DNA of 64,000 nt, taken from the NCBI RefSeq assembly GCF_030209755.1, contig NZ_JARVRH010000016.1:55841-119840 (forward strand), given 5' to 3'. Positions 21,730 to 30,321 of this stretch are shown here, one piece after another; the first letter of the stretch is position 1; the number at the start of each line of letters is the position of its first letter. Made by a program: the position numbers and the translations under genes. This DNA comes from Arthrobacter sp. efr-133-TYG-118 (lineage in GTDB: Bacteria; Actinomycetota; Actinomycetes; Actinomycetales; Micrococcaceae). The notes under the pieces were generated by a model. That model saw only the letters and a list, made by a program, of their open reading frames with translations, had not been told where the DNA came from and made no database searches.

Positions 21730-23301
21730 ATGGACCAGTTGGCACTCATTGTTGGATTGCTGCTTGCAACCGTGGTAGCCGTGGGCCTGGGGGACCGCTT
21801 GCGGCTTCCGTACCCGGTGCTGATGCTGTTGCTCGCTGCGGCGATGACCTTCATCCCGGGGTTCCCCGATTTTGACCTCGCGCCTGAATTGATCCTCCCG
21901 ATCTTCCTCCCTCCGTTGCTCTTCGCGACCGCCCAGAAGAGTTCCTGGGCCGTCTTCCGGGTCCGGTGGCGGACGCTTCTGCTCATGGCGGTGGCACTGG
22001 TTGTAGTTTCGACGGCGGCGGTTGCCGGAGCCGCGTGGCTCATGATTCCAGGGATCGGCATTCCTGCGGCGATCGCACTGGGTGCCATGGTGGCTCCGCC
22101 GGACCCCGTGGCGGTTGAATCCGTTGCCGGCCGCGTCCACATGCCGCGCAGGCTCATCACCGTGCTGCAGAGCGAAGGCCTGTTCAACGACGCGGCCGCG
22201 ATCGTGATCTTCCAGGCCGCAGTGGCAGCGACGGTTTCAGGCACCAAGCTGGGGGCCGGCGTCGTACTCCAATTCGTCATCGGTGCTGCCTTGGCCGTCA
22301 TTGTCGGCATCGCGATGGGCTGGTTGACGCGGCTGATCACCAAGCTCGTCACCTCCATGGTGGCCCGAAGCGCCGTGACCCTGGTGATTCCCTTCGCCGC
22401 ATACATCCTGGCTGAAGAGCTGCACGCTTCGGGGGTGATCGCCGTCGTCGTCACCGCCCTCGAGACACAGCGGCATGCGCGGTCGCAGGACGCGGCCGAG
22501 CGCGTCACGCGCACCGCCTTCTGGGATGTGGTGGAACTTCTCGCTACGGGCCTGGCGTTCGGCCTTGTGGGGCTGGAGATCCGGCATGTGATCCGGGACG
22601 AAGGCGCCGCCGTCTACGGCATGATTGGCCCGGCCGTGGCGGTGTGCGTGCTCGTGTTCGTTGTCCGGTTCGCCTGGCTCGGGCTCTTGGCAATCTCGGC
22701 CCGCAAACGGAAGAACCTGCTGCAGCCAACGTCCCCCAAGGAGGTCCTGATCCTGACCTGGTGCGGCATGCGGGGCCTCGCGACGCTCGCCCTTGCCTTG
22801 GCCCTTCCGCTGACTATTGCCGACGGCAGCGACTTCCCTGCCCGGCACGAGATCCTGGTCATCGCCTGCGCGGTACTGTTGGCCACCCTGGTGCTGCCGG
22901 GGCTGACCCTTCCGTGGCTCATGCGCGTGCTCAAGGCATCCGAAGACGGTTCGCACGAAAAAGATGCCGCGAGGCTCTTGGCCAAGCGCGCCCAGACTGC
23001 CGCGATCTCGGCGCTCAAGGAGCACGATCTGATGAAGGAGCTGCCCGCGGACAAGGTGGCCCTCGTCAAGGAAAAGATGACCCGCTTGCATGCCGAGCTG
23101 CTGGACGGGACATTGAAGAACGAGTCCGACGCCGAAAAGCGCCAACGCGGCAGGGAACTGGCGATCGCGGTCCAGACCATCGCCCTGGACGCCGCCCGCC
23201 AGGAAGTGGTCGCGGCGCGGAGCGAGCCCGGCATGGATCCCGAGGTGGCGGACCGGGTGCTGCGCCAGCTGGACCTCCGCACCATGGCGATGCCGGACTA
23301 A
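21730..23301 (+). CDS. Na+/H+ antiporter, CPA1 family
   Basis: 523-residue cation-proton antiporter. About twelve helices occupy residues 1-400, with the family signature block GAMVAPPDPVAVESVAGR and the ion-site block LLQSEGLFNDAAAIVIF-like sequence at about 136-160 (acidic Asp in FNDA). A Glu/Asp-bearing helix EILVIACAVLLATLVLPG lies near 380. The last 120 residues are hydrophilic and helical (EKDAARLLAKRAQTAAISALKEHDL), a cytoplasmic regulatory tail typical of NhaP/NhaG-like actinobacterial proteins. It functions in sodium and pH balance. It is convergent with the ROK gene, 42 bases apart. Confidence 0.92.
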   Translation: MDQLALIVGLLLATVVAVGLGDRLRLPYPVLMLLLAAAMTFIPGFPDFDLAPELILPIFLPPLLFATAQKSSWAVFRVRWRTLLLMAVALVVVSTAAVAGAAWLMIPGIGIPAAIALGAMVAPPDPVAVESVAGRVHMPRRLITVLQSEGLFNDAAAIVIFQAAVAATVSGTKLGAGVVLQFVIGAALAVIVGIAMGWLTRLITKLVTSMVARSAVTLVIPFAAYILAEELHASGVIAVVVTALETQRHARSQDAAERVTRTAFWDVVELLATGLAFGLVGLEIRHVIRDEGAAVYGMIGPAVAVCVLVFVVRFAWLGLLAISARKRKNLLQPTSPKEVLILTWCGMRGLATLALALALPLTIADGSDFPARHEILVIACAVLLATLVLPGLTLPWLMRVLKASEDGSHEKDAARLLAKRAQTAAISALKEHDLMKELPADKVALVKEKMTRLHAELLDGTLKNESDAEKRQRGRELAIAVQTIALDAARQEVVAARSEPGMDPEVADRVLRQLDLRTMAMPD

Positions 23302-23343
23302 CGGCCCTCGCCCAGGGGAAACGGCCGGCACCGCAAGGCGCGA

Positions 23344-24543
23344 CTAGGCGCGCCGCAACACCAGATCCAAGGAGTTCTTCTCTACGTGGTCCAGTGCGTG
23401 CCGCACGGCGCCGATGCCCACAATCGCATCGCCCAATGGCGATGCCGCTAACCGCGGGGGAGTGGCGGTGTAGGCAGTCAGCTTTCGGGCGGCCGGCTCA
23501 AGAAGGACCGACGCCGAATCTGCCACAGCGCCGCCGATCACCACGAGCTCCGGGTTGAGCAAGATGGCTACCGTGGAGACCACCCGGGCAAGCCGGTCCG
23601 AAAGCCGGTCCAGGATGCCCAGCGCCACCTTGTCACCCTGGGCAGCGGCGGCGAAGACGTGCTGTGCCGTGACCTCGTGGCCCGCGGGGACTGCCGTCCG
23701 CAGCGTGGTTTTCGACTTTCCCGCCAGGGCTTCCGCTGCCCATAATCTGGCCAGCGCGGCGAGGCCGTCCGCTGATCCGACTCCGTCCACCATGTCCAGG
23801 TAGGCCATCTCGCCGGCGCCGCCGCGGCTGCCATGAAGCAGACGGCCGGATTCCACCAGGCCCGCGCCGAAACGCTCACCGGCAAGTAGCACTGCCAGGT
23901 CCTGGACGCCGCTGCCGGCGCCGCGCCAACATTCGCCCAATGCCGCCAAGTTGGCATCGTTCTCCAGCATTACCGCCCATCCGTGCAGATCGTGCAGGGC
24001 CGTCTTCAGGCCGACGTCGAACAGGCTCCAAAACGGCTGGCTGACGAGGATGTTTCCGTCTCGGCCCACCGGGGCAGCAAGCCCGACCGTCACCGCAAGG
24101 ACCTTGTCCGGCGCCACTCCGGCAGCCTCGAGGGCGATTAGCGCGGTTTGGCTGATGACACGGATCCGTTCCCCGGCTTCGATCTCCCTGGCGCGAAATG
24201 GCTTGCTGGCCCGTCCCGTGGTCTTGCCGCGTAGATCGGCCACCACCACGGTGGTCTTGAGGACACCGACGTCGATTCCCAGGACGCAGCCGGCGCTTTC
24301 GTCGAGCTCGAAGCGCCGTGCGGGCCGGCCTTTCTGGTAGGTATCGGAGTCCTTTTCCAGCTCGCGGATCCAGCCCCGGGCCATGAGGTCTTCGCACACG
24401 GAAATGGTGGTGGCGCGGGTCAGTCCGGTGGCGTCCATCAGCTCGGAAACCGTCACGGCGTTGGAGGAACGGATGGCTCCGAGCACGGTGGCCGCGTTGA
24501 ACCGCCGGAGCATCTGCGGAGTGGCAGTCGCGATTTCAGGCAT
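23344..24543 (-). CDS. ROK-family transcriptional repressor
   Basis: 399 residues from the ATG at 24543; the frame extends ten codons upstream, but AGGAGGT lies 9 bases before this ATG. Residues about 10-75 are the MarR-like winged helix (VTVSELMDATGLTRATTISVCEDL). The rest is the ROK sugar-kinase fold with GIDVGVLKTTVVVADLRG and GSRGGAGEMAYLD. The zinc CxCGxxGCxE motif of ROK kinases is absent, and so is a full kinase site, in line with a pure regulator. It is divergent from a GH13 alpha-glucosidase with an operator-like palindrome between them, so it very likely represses that gene until a sugar binds. Confidence 0.88.
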   Translation of the reverse strand: MPEIATATPQMLRRFNAATVLGAIRSSNAVTVSELMDATGLTRATTISVCEDLMARGWIRELEKDSDTYQKGRPARRFELDESAGCVLGIDVGVLKTTVVVADLRGKTTGRASKPFRAREIEAGERIRVISQTALIALEAAGVAPDKVLAVTVGLAAPVGRDGNILVSQPFWSLFDVGLKTALHDLHGWAVMLENDANLAALGECWRGAGSGVQDLAVLLAGERFGAGLVESGRLLHGSRGGAGEMAYLDMVDGVGSADGLAALARLWAAEALAGKSKTTLRTAVPAGHEVTAQHVFAAAAQGDKVALGILDRLSDRLARVVSTVAILLNPELVVIGGAVADSASVLLEPAARKLTAYTATPPRLAASPLGDAIVGIGAVRHALDHVEKNSLDLVLRRA

Positions 24544-24592
24544 GGCTGTTGACCTCCTGTAGGTATGCGTCACATAATACTTGAGGTACTAA

Positions 24593-24607
24593 ATTTAGAT
24601 TCTAAAT
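24593..24607. promoter_or_regulatory. Perfect palindrome ATTTAGA-T-TCTAAAT, predicted ROK operator
   Basis: 15-bp perfect inverted repeat in the 107-bp gap between the ROK gene and the alpha-glucosidase gene. AT-rich palindromes built on TTTAG are typical for NagC/XylR-type ROK regulators, so this is the likely binding site for both promoters. Confidence 0.65.
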
Positions 24608-24650
24608 AAACACCCATCCACCGCAGCGTCGACACAGAACAGGATTCCCT

Positions 24651-26345
24651 TTGTCCTCCACCGCCACCATGGCAACTCCCACCGACTCCGAGCGCATGGC
24701 CGATCCCAACTGGTGGCGCCAAGCGGCTGTCTACCAGATCTACCCTCGCAGTTTTTCGGATGCGAACGGCGATGGCCTGGGCGATATCAAGGGCATTACC
24801 GCCAAGGTGCCGTACCTGAAATCCCTCGGCATTGACGCTGTCTGGTTGAGCCCGTTCTACCCCTCGGCCCTTGCTGACGGTGGTTACGACGTCGATGACT
24901 ACCGCAACGTGGACCCCAAGTTGGGCACCCTCGCCGACTTCGATGAGATGGCGGCCGCCCTGCACGCCGCGGGCATCAAGTTGATCGCGGACATCGTCCC
25001 GAACCACTCCTCGGACCGGCACGAATGGTTCAAGGAGGCGCTGGCTTCCCCGAAGGGCTCGGCAGCCCGTGAACGCTACATCTTCCGCGATGGCCTGGGC
25101 GAGAACGGCGAACTGCCCCCGGCCGACTGGGACTCGATTTTCGGCGGGCCCGCCTGGGAACGCATCACCGAACCCGACGGCACGCTCGGGCAGTGGTACA
25201 TGCACATCTTCACCAAGGAGCAGCCGGACTTCAACTGGGACAACCACGAGGTCCGCGAGGACTTCCTGAAGACCCTGCGCTTCTGGTCCGACCGTGGCGT
25301 GGACGGCTTCCGCATCGACGTCGCCCATGCCCTCACGAAGGACCTGCCGGAGGTTCTGCCTTCGAAGACCGAGCTGCCCAAGGAGGGCGAAAACGCTTTG
25401 GGCGCCCACCCGTTCTGGGACCGCGACGAGGTGCACGAGATCTACGCCGAGTGGCGCAAGGTGTTCAATGAGTACAACCCGCCCCGGACGGCCGTCGCCG
25501 AAGCGTGGGTCCACGCGGACCGCCGCGCCCGCTACGCCAGCCCCGAAGGCCTGGGCCAGGCCTTCAACTTCGACCTCCTCCAGGCCGATTTCGATGCCGG
25601 GCAGTTCCGCACGATCATCACCAAGAACCTGAGCGAGGCTGCCGCGTCGGGTGCTTCGTCCACGTGGGTCTTCTCCAACCACGACGTCGTCCGGCACGCC
25701 ACGCGGTACGGCTTGCCCGCGGGTGGCGGCCGTGACGGCCTGGGCCAGGACGGCAAGCAATGGCTGCTCGACGGCGGTTCGGCCGCCGACGTCGACGCCG
25801 AACTCGGCCTGCGCCGTGCCCGCGCCGCGTCGCTGCTGATGTTCGCCCTGCCCGGGTCCGCGTACCTCTACCAGGGCGAAGAACTTGGGCTGCAGGAAGT
25901 CGGCGACATCGCGGCCGGCCAGCGACAGGACCCGGCGTTCTTCCGCAACCCGGGAGTGGACGTCGGCCGCGACGGTTGCCGTGTCCCGCTGCCGTGGACC
26001 AGCGAAGGTTCGTCGTTCGGCTTCGGCGATGGACATGCCCACTTGCCGCAGCCTGAATGGTTCGCGGGCTACGCGGTGGAGGCGCAGGAGAACGTTCCCG
26101 GCTCCACGCTGGAGCTGTACCGCAAGGCCCTGGAACTGCGTTCGGAACTGCGGGCAGCCGAGGATCTTGAATGGATCCCCTCCAGCAACGAATCCGTACT
26201 GCACTTCGCCCGGCCCAACGGCTGGCAGTCGGTGACGAACTTCGGCACCGAGCCCGTGGCACTTCCGGAAGGCACCGTCGTCGTGAGCAGCGCACCGCTC
26301 GACGGCGGCAAGCTCCCGGCAAACACGACGGCCTGGATCGTCTAA
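24651..26345 (+). CDS. GH13 alpha-glucosidase / oligo-1,6-glucosidase
   Basis: 564-residue glycoside hydrolase family 13 enzyme. QAAVYQIYPRSFSDANGDGLGDIKG opens the TIM barrel; the nucleophile is Asp223 in DGFRIDVAHA, the acid/base Glu284 in AVAEAWV, and the transition-state stabiliser Asp345 in SNHDVVRH. The set matches alpha-1,4/1,6-glucosidases and trehalose-6-phosphate hydrolase relatives; there is no signal peptide, so it acts on imported sugars. The start is a TTG at 24651, seven bases after AGGA; an internal ATG at 24669 is the alternative. It is divergent from the ROK repressor. A 63-bp palindrome starts 10 bases after the stop. The exact substrate is unresolved. Confidence 0.92.
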   Translation: MSSTATMATPTDSERMADPNWWRQAAVYQIYPRSFSDANGDGLGDIKGITAKVPYLKSLGIDAVWLSPFYPSALADGGYDVDDYRNVDPKLGTLADFDEMAAALHAAGIKLIADIVPNHSSDRHEWFKEALASPKGSAARERYIFRDGLGENGELPPADWDSIFGGPAWERITEPDGTLGQWYMHIFTKEQPDFNWDNHEVREDFLKTLRFWSDRGVDGFRIDVAHALTKDLPEVLPSKTELPKEGENALGAHPFWDRDEVHEIYAEWRKVFNEYNPPRTAVAEAWVHADRRARYASPEGLGQAFNFDLLQADFDAGQFRTIITKNLSEAAASGASSTWVFSNHDVVRHATRYGLPAGGGRDGLGQDGKQWLLDGGSAADVDAELGLRRARAASLLMFALPGSAYLYQGEELGLQEVGDIAAGQRQDPAFFRNPGVDVGRDGCRVPLPWTSEGSSFGFGDGHAHLPQPEWFAGYAVEAQENVPGSTLELYRKALELRSELRAAEDLEWIPSSNESVLHFARPNGWQSVTNFGTEPVALPEGTVVVSSAPLDGGKLPANTTAWIV

Positions 26346-26355
26346 TCCCCCCATG

Positions 26356-26418
26356 CAACGCGGGGTCACTTACGGCCCATAATGTCCCTCGGGACGGGCC
26401 GTAAGTGACCCCGCGTTG
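26356..26418. repeat. 63-bp palindromic element A, copy 3
   Basis: Same arms and same 63-bp length as the copies near 0.6 and 1.7 kb, but the loop differs (CATAATGTCCCTCGGGACG) and contains its own GTCCC/GGGAC hairpin. The arms extend one base beyond the core to 24 bp (26355-26378, 26396-26419). It lies between the alpha-glucosidase stop and the aldo/keto reductase start. Confidence 0.95.
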
Positions 26419-26443
26419 CTGTGCGTTGTGAAAGAGTTTGAAA

Positions 26444-27409
26444 ATGACTGCAAAAAGCAAAATCGCGTCCGGCCGGCTCATCTATGGCTGCATGGGCCTC
26501 GGAGGTCCTTGGGAAGGCAGCGAATACGGGGCTGCCGAAATTGAGCAGGCAGCGTCAGCGATCGAAGCCGCCATGGGCATCGGGATCGCCCTGTTCGACC
26601 ATGCCGACATCTACCGCAGCGGCAAGTCCGAGGCAGTCTTCGGTGAAGTCCTGGCCAGGACGCGAGGGCTGCGGGAGAAGATCCAGCTCCAGACCAAGTG
26701 CGGCATCAAGCTCGGCCAGCCCGGAGTCGAAGGCCACTACGACCTCAGCAAGGATGCCATCCTGGAACGGGTCAACGGAAGCCTGGAACGGCTCAGGACC
26801 GACTACGTCGACGTGCTGCTGCTCCACCGCCCCGACCCCCTGATGGAACCAGCAGAGGTGGCGTCCGCCGTCGGGCAGCTCATGGCGGAAGGCAAGGTGC
26901 GGCAATTGGGCGTGTCCAACATGTCCGGCGCGCAGATCGCCTTCCTGCAGGACCTCCTGGAGGTGCCGATCGTGGCCAACCAGCTGGAAATGAGCCTGCA
27001 CCGGCGGGCTTGGCTTGAGGGCACGGTGCTGGTCAACCACGACGATGCCCTCGGCTACAGTTTCCCGCACGGCACCTTGGAACACTGCATCAGCCAGGGG
27101 ATTGAGCTGCAGGCCTACGGTTCCCTCGCCCAGGGCCGGTACACGGGCTCGACGCCGGAGTCCCAGACCGCCGCCGACACCGCAACTGCCGCTCTGGTCG
27201 CCCAGCTCGCGGAGGCAAAGGGTGTCACTCCTGAGTCCGTGTTGTTGGGGTGGCTCATGAAGCATCCGGCACGCATTTCCCCTGTGCTGGGCAGTTCCAA
27301 CCCGGCGCGGATCGCTGCCTGCGCGGATGCTGCCGCCGTTGCCGCAGCCATGACTCGGACCGAGTGGTACGGCCTGTGGGTGGCTGCGCGGGGCAGCAAG
27401 CTCCCCTAA
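26444..27409 (+). CDS. Aldo/keto reductase (YdhF-like)
   Basis: 321-residue NADPH-dependent oxidoreductase with a TIM-barrel fold. The catalytic set is visible: GIALFDHADIYRSGKSEAVFG (Asp and Tyr), LQTKCGIKLG (Lys) and VLLLHRPDPLMEP (His). QLGVSNMSGAQIAFLQ and LGWLMKHPARISPVLGSSNPARI are the later barrel and cofactor blocks. The length and the RPDPLMEP block match the E. coli YdhF group. ATG 26444 is preferred to a TTG six bases earlier. It follows the alpha-glucosidase gene but a palindrome lies between, so co-transcription is uncertain. The physiological carbonyl substrate is unknown. Confidence 0.9.
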   Translation: MTAKSKIASGRLIYGCMGLGGPWEGSEYGAAEIEQAASAIEAAMGIGIALFDHADIYRSGKSEAVFGEVLARTRGLREKIQLQTKCGIKLGQPGVEGHYDLSKDAILERVNGSLERLRTDYVDVLLLHRPDPLMEPAEVASAVGQLMAEGKVRQLGVSNMSGAQIAFLQDLLEVPIVANQLEMSLHRRAWLEGTVLVNHDDALGYSFPHGTLEHCISQGIELQAYGSLAQGRYTGSTPESQTAADTATAALVAQLAEAKGVTPESVLLGWLMKHPARISPVLGSSNPARIAACADAAAVAAAMTRTEWYGLWVAARGSKLP

Positions 27410-27417
27410 GCGCGTGA

Positions 27418-27487
27418 AGCCCAACTGACTCGCATTTAATGTCGTTTTGAGGGCTCATAACGACAACAACTGCGAGTCAGTTGGGCT
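27418..27487. repeat. 70-bp palindrome between convergent genes
   Basis: Perfect 17-bp arms (27418-27434 and 27471-27487, AGCCCAACTGACTCGCA) and an inner TGTCGTT/AACGACA stem. It begins 8 bases after the reductase stop and ends 7 bases before the dioxygenase stop, so it can act as a shared terminator. Confidence 0.9.
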
Positions 27488-27494
27488 AAGGCAG

Positions 27495-28415
27495 CTACAG
27501 CGGCGCGACAACGGAATAGGCGGACGAGTCACCCTGGATCGACTGGCTCGGCTTGCCGTCCACCCCCACCGGAATGTCGCCGGCGATCGTCACGCGGTTG
27601 AGCTTGCGCGGCTGGCCGTCGTAATTGTCGGGGGCGTAGTGCTGGGTGATGCGGTTGTCGAAGAGCACCAGCTGGTTCGGTTCCCAGTTCACGCGCACCA
27701 CGTTCTCCGGACGGGTGACGTAGGCCTGCAGCAAGCGGATGATGTCCTTCGACTCCGTGTTGGACAGCCCCACGATCCGAAGGCGCTGCGCGAAGCCCCC
27801 AATGAACAATCCGCGCTCGCCGGTCAGGGGATGGACACGCACCACCGGGTGGGCGGTTTCGAATTTGATGCGGGTGAATTCCTTGCGGCGCTCATCGGCA
27901 TTCTCATGTTCCAGGTTCTTCGGCACCGAGTAGTCGTAGTCGTTGGTGTGGATCGCCCATAGCGTGTCCGCGAAGTTCCGGAGCTCGTCCGGCAAGTCCG
28001 TATATGCTCCTGCCGTAGAAGCAATCAGGGTCTCGCCACCGTAGGACGGCAGGTCGATGCTGCGCAGGGTGGAAGCCTGCGGCGGGTTGACCACGAACGT
28101 GACGTCGGTGTGCCAGTTGTTGGCCGAACCGTTCTCGCTGTCCACGGGCAGTACGTTCTCTTGGCCCTCCACGGAGGCCACAGTCGGGTGCGCCGTGGTG
28201 AGCGGGCCGAAATGGCCGGCGAATTTCACCTGGGCCTCGTCGCTGGGAATGTTGGCCTCCCGGAAGACGAGGGCCTTGTGTTCGTTGAGCGCGGCCCGGA
28301 TCTGCCCCACGATTTCCGGGGAGAGATCGCCGCTGAGGTCGAAGCCGCGGATTTCGGCGCCGATGCGGGATCCGAGCTTGGCGAATTCCAACTTTGTTTC
28401 GGTAATGACGGACAT
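27495..28415 (-). CDS. Alpha-ketoglutarate-dependent sulfate-ester dioxygenase (AtsK-like, TauD family)
   Basis: 306-residue non-haem Fe(II) dioxygenase. His102 and Asp104 in NNWHTDVTFV are two iron ligands; the distal His and the 2-oxoglutarate Arg are in NRITQHYAPDNY and LNRVTIAGDIPVGVDG. The blocks HPTVASVEG, WAIHTNDYDY, ETAHPVVRVHP and IPVGVDG match AtsK of Pseudomonas putida and Rv3406 more closely than E. coli TauD, so cleavage of alkyl sulfate esters to aldehyde, sulfate and succinate is more likely than of taurine. It is the last gene of an ABC-importer operon read leftwards. Sulfur-starvation control is expected but no site is evident. Confidence 0.88.
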   Translation of the reverse strand: MSVITETKLEFAKLGSRIGAEIRGFDLSGDLSPEIVGQIRAALNEHKALVFREANIPSDEAQVKFAGHFGPLTTAHPTVASVEGQENVLPVDSENGSANNWHTDVTFVVNPPQASTLRSIDLPSYGGETLIASTAGAYTDLPDELRNFADTLWAIHTNDYDYSVPKNLEHENADERRKEFTRIKFETAHPVVRVHPLTGERGLFIGGFAQRLRIVGLSNTESKDIIRLLQAYVTRPENVVRVNWEPNQLVLFDNRITQHYAPDNYDGQPRKLNRVTIAGDIPVGVDGKPSQSIQGDSSAYSVVAPL

Positions 28416-28460
28416 TTTGTTCCTTTTCTGTTGTGACTTGCGGGATGGATGGATTGACGG

Positions 28461-29369
28461 TCAGGACCCGGACCCCACGGCGGTCCGCCAGCGGGAAAAA
28501 TGCCGTTCCAGGGCTACTAGGAGGAAATTAACGGACAATCCCAGAAGGGACACCGTGAGAATGCCTGCGTACATGTCCGGGATGAGGAAACTGCTCTGCG
28601 CGTTCACAATGAGGTAGCCGAGCCCGGCCTTCGCCCCCACCATTTCCGCGGCGATCAACACCAAAATGGAGGCCGTGCCGGCCATGCGGATTCCCGTGAA
28701 AATGGTGGGCACCGCGGAAGGCAAGATCACTTTGCGGAACAGGGCGAGGCTCGAGAGGCCGAGCGACTTCGCAGCCCGGATAAGCAGCGGATCCACGGTC
28801 TTGACGCCCGCGATCGTGTTCAGCAGGACCGGAAAGAACGCCGCATAGGCAACGATGCTGATCTTGGACTCCTCGCCGATCCCCAGCAGCAGTGTGAAAA
28901 CAGGCAGCAGTGCAAGCGCGGCAGTGTTGCGGAACAGTTCCAGGAGCGGGTTCAACACCGAATTGAGCCGTCCGTACCAGGCGATCAGCAGACCGAGGGA
29001 AACGCCAGCCACGAGGGCCCCGCCGAATCCCGACACCGAACGGGTGAGGCTCGCGGCCAAATGCCCCTGGATGGTGCCGGATTCGAACAGCTTGCCCCAC
29101 GCGGCCACGACCTCGTGCAAGGGTGGCAGGAATACCCGGGTGGACGGGCTGGCCAGATATGTCGGCCCGAGTTCCCAGAGAGCCAGGAAAGCGATGATCC
29201 CTGCGGACTTCCACAGGGCGGAACCGGCGCGGGCGGCGGCCGTCCGTACAAAGGCGGGTATCGCCGTCGTGCTCCGACGCCCCTCCTCCACGGGACCGGA
29301 GTGCCCGACGGCGGGCGCTTGCTTGGGTGCGGCGCTCGCCGCGGGCTGTTGCGCGAGCGTTGTGGTCAT
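28461..29369 (-). CDS. ABC transporter permease, sulfonate/sulfate-ester type
   Basis: 302-residue inner-membrane permease of the SsuC/TauC family. It has about 45 hydrophilic residues, then six helices (SAGIIAFLALWELGPTYL first). The EAA loop that contacts the ATPase reads AAKSLGLSSLALFRKVILPSAVPTIFTGIRMAG. The start codon overlaps the ATPase stop in an ATGA, so the two are translated together. The next gene in the operon is the AtsK-like dioxygenase, 45 bases on. With the periplasmic-type lipoprotein and ATPase it forms a complete importer for organosulfur compounds. Confidence 0.9.
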   Translation of the reverse strand: MTTTLAQQPAASAAPKQAPAVGHSGPVEEGRRSTTAIPAFVRTAAARAGSALWKSAGIIAFLALWELGPTYLASPSTRVFLPPLHEVVAAWGKLFESGTIQGHLAASLTRSVSGFGGALVAGVSLGLLIAWYGRLNSVLNPLLELFRNTAALALLPVFTLLLGIGEESKISIVAYAAFFPVLLNTIAGVKTVDPLLIRAAKSLGLSSLALFRKVILPSAVPTIFTGIRMAGTASILVLIAAEMVGAKAGLGYLIVNAQSSFLIPDMYAGILTVSLLGLSVNFLLVALERHFSRWRTAVGSGS

Positions 29370-30319
29370 CAGGCTGCGCTCCTTTCGAGAGTGGTTCCCG
29401 GGATTTCATCCGGGGCGGTGCCGTCCGGCAGGATCTTGCGATGCCCGGCGTCCTGGGCAAGGCGGACTTCGTCGTGCAGCAAGGTCCAGACCTTGTGCCG
29501 TTGTTCGACGAAGGCGGGGTGCGAACGGATGTCGTCCTCGCCGTCGCGGTCCGGGATGTCCACGTCCACGATTTCCTTGAGCCGTCCGGGCCGGGCGCTG
29601 AGGACTGCGACGCGCTGCCCGAGGTACACGGCCTCGTCGATGCCGTGTGTGATGAACACGATCGTCTTTCCGGTGGCCCGCCAGATCCGCAGGAGCTCGT
29701 CCTGGAGCTGTTCACGGGTCTGGGCATCCAACGCGGCGAAGGGTTCGTCCATGAGGAGCACATCGGGCTGGTAAGCGAGGCTCCGGGCAATGGCCACTCG
29801 CTGCTTCATGCCACCCGAGAGCTCATGCGGGAAACGCTCCTCGAAGCCGGCCAAGCCAACCAGTTTGAGGTATTCGCTTGCCTTGGCGGCACGCTCCCGG
29901 CGGTTGGGCTTGCGCCCGTCGATGCCCCTGCCCTCGAGCCCGATCGACACATTGGCCGACGCCGTGCGCCAGGGAAAGAGCGCGTACTGCTGGAAAACAA
30001 CGGCACGATCCTTCCCGGGTCCCGTCACCGGCCGGCCGTCCACCAATACCTCCCCGGAGGTGGGCGTGGACAGGCCAGCCAGGAGGTCCAGCAAGGTCGT
30101 CTTGCCGGAACCGCTCGGCCCCACCAAGGTGAGGAACTCGCCGTCGCGCACGTCCAGGCTCAGGGAGTCAAGGGCGGTCAGCGTAGCGGGCTCTTGCGTG
30201 CCGGTCTTGCCAGCCGCCCCGGGCTGGGAGTCCTGGGAGCGCCGGGAGGCCTTGGAACCCTTGCCGGGGCGGACGGTGAATTGCTTGGTGACATTGCGGA
30301 GGCTGATTTTTGCGGCCAT
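29369..30319 (-). CDS. ABC transporter ATP-binding protein, sulfonate/sulfate-ester type
   Basis: 316 residues from ATG 30319; the upstream part of the long frame overlaps the binding-protein gene and is rejected. Walker A is GPSGSGKTTLLDLL, the signature is LSGGMKQRVAIARSLA, Walker B is VLLMDEPFAALD, and the switch His is in VFITHGIDEAV. It belongs to the SsuB/TauB group of importer ATPases. The N-terminal 50 residues contain a charged insert (GKGSKASRRSQDSQ) before the conserved LTALDSLSLDV, longer than in the E. coli proteins. It is between the solute-binding lipoprotein gene and the permease, read leftwards. Confidence 0.92.
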   Translation of the reverse strand: MAAKISLRNVTKQFTVRPGKGSKASRRSQDSQPGAAGKTGTQEPATLTALDSLSLDVRDGEFLTLVGPSGSGKTTLLDLLAGLSTPTSGEVLVDGRPVTGPGKDRAVVFQQYALFPWRTASANVSIGLEGRGIDGRKPNRRERAAKASEYLKLVGLAGFEERFPHELSGGMKQRVAIARSLAYQPDVLLMDEPFAALDAQTREQLQDELLRIWRATGKTIVFITHGIDEAVYLGQRVAVLSARPGRLKEIVDVDIPDRDGEDDIRSHPAFVEQRHKVWTLLHDEVRLAQDAGHRKILPDGTAPDEIPGTTLERSAA

Positions 30320-30321
30320 CA

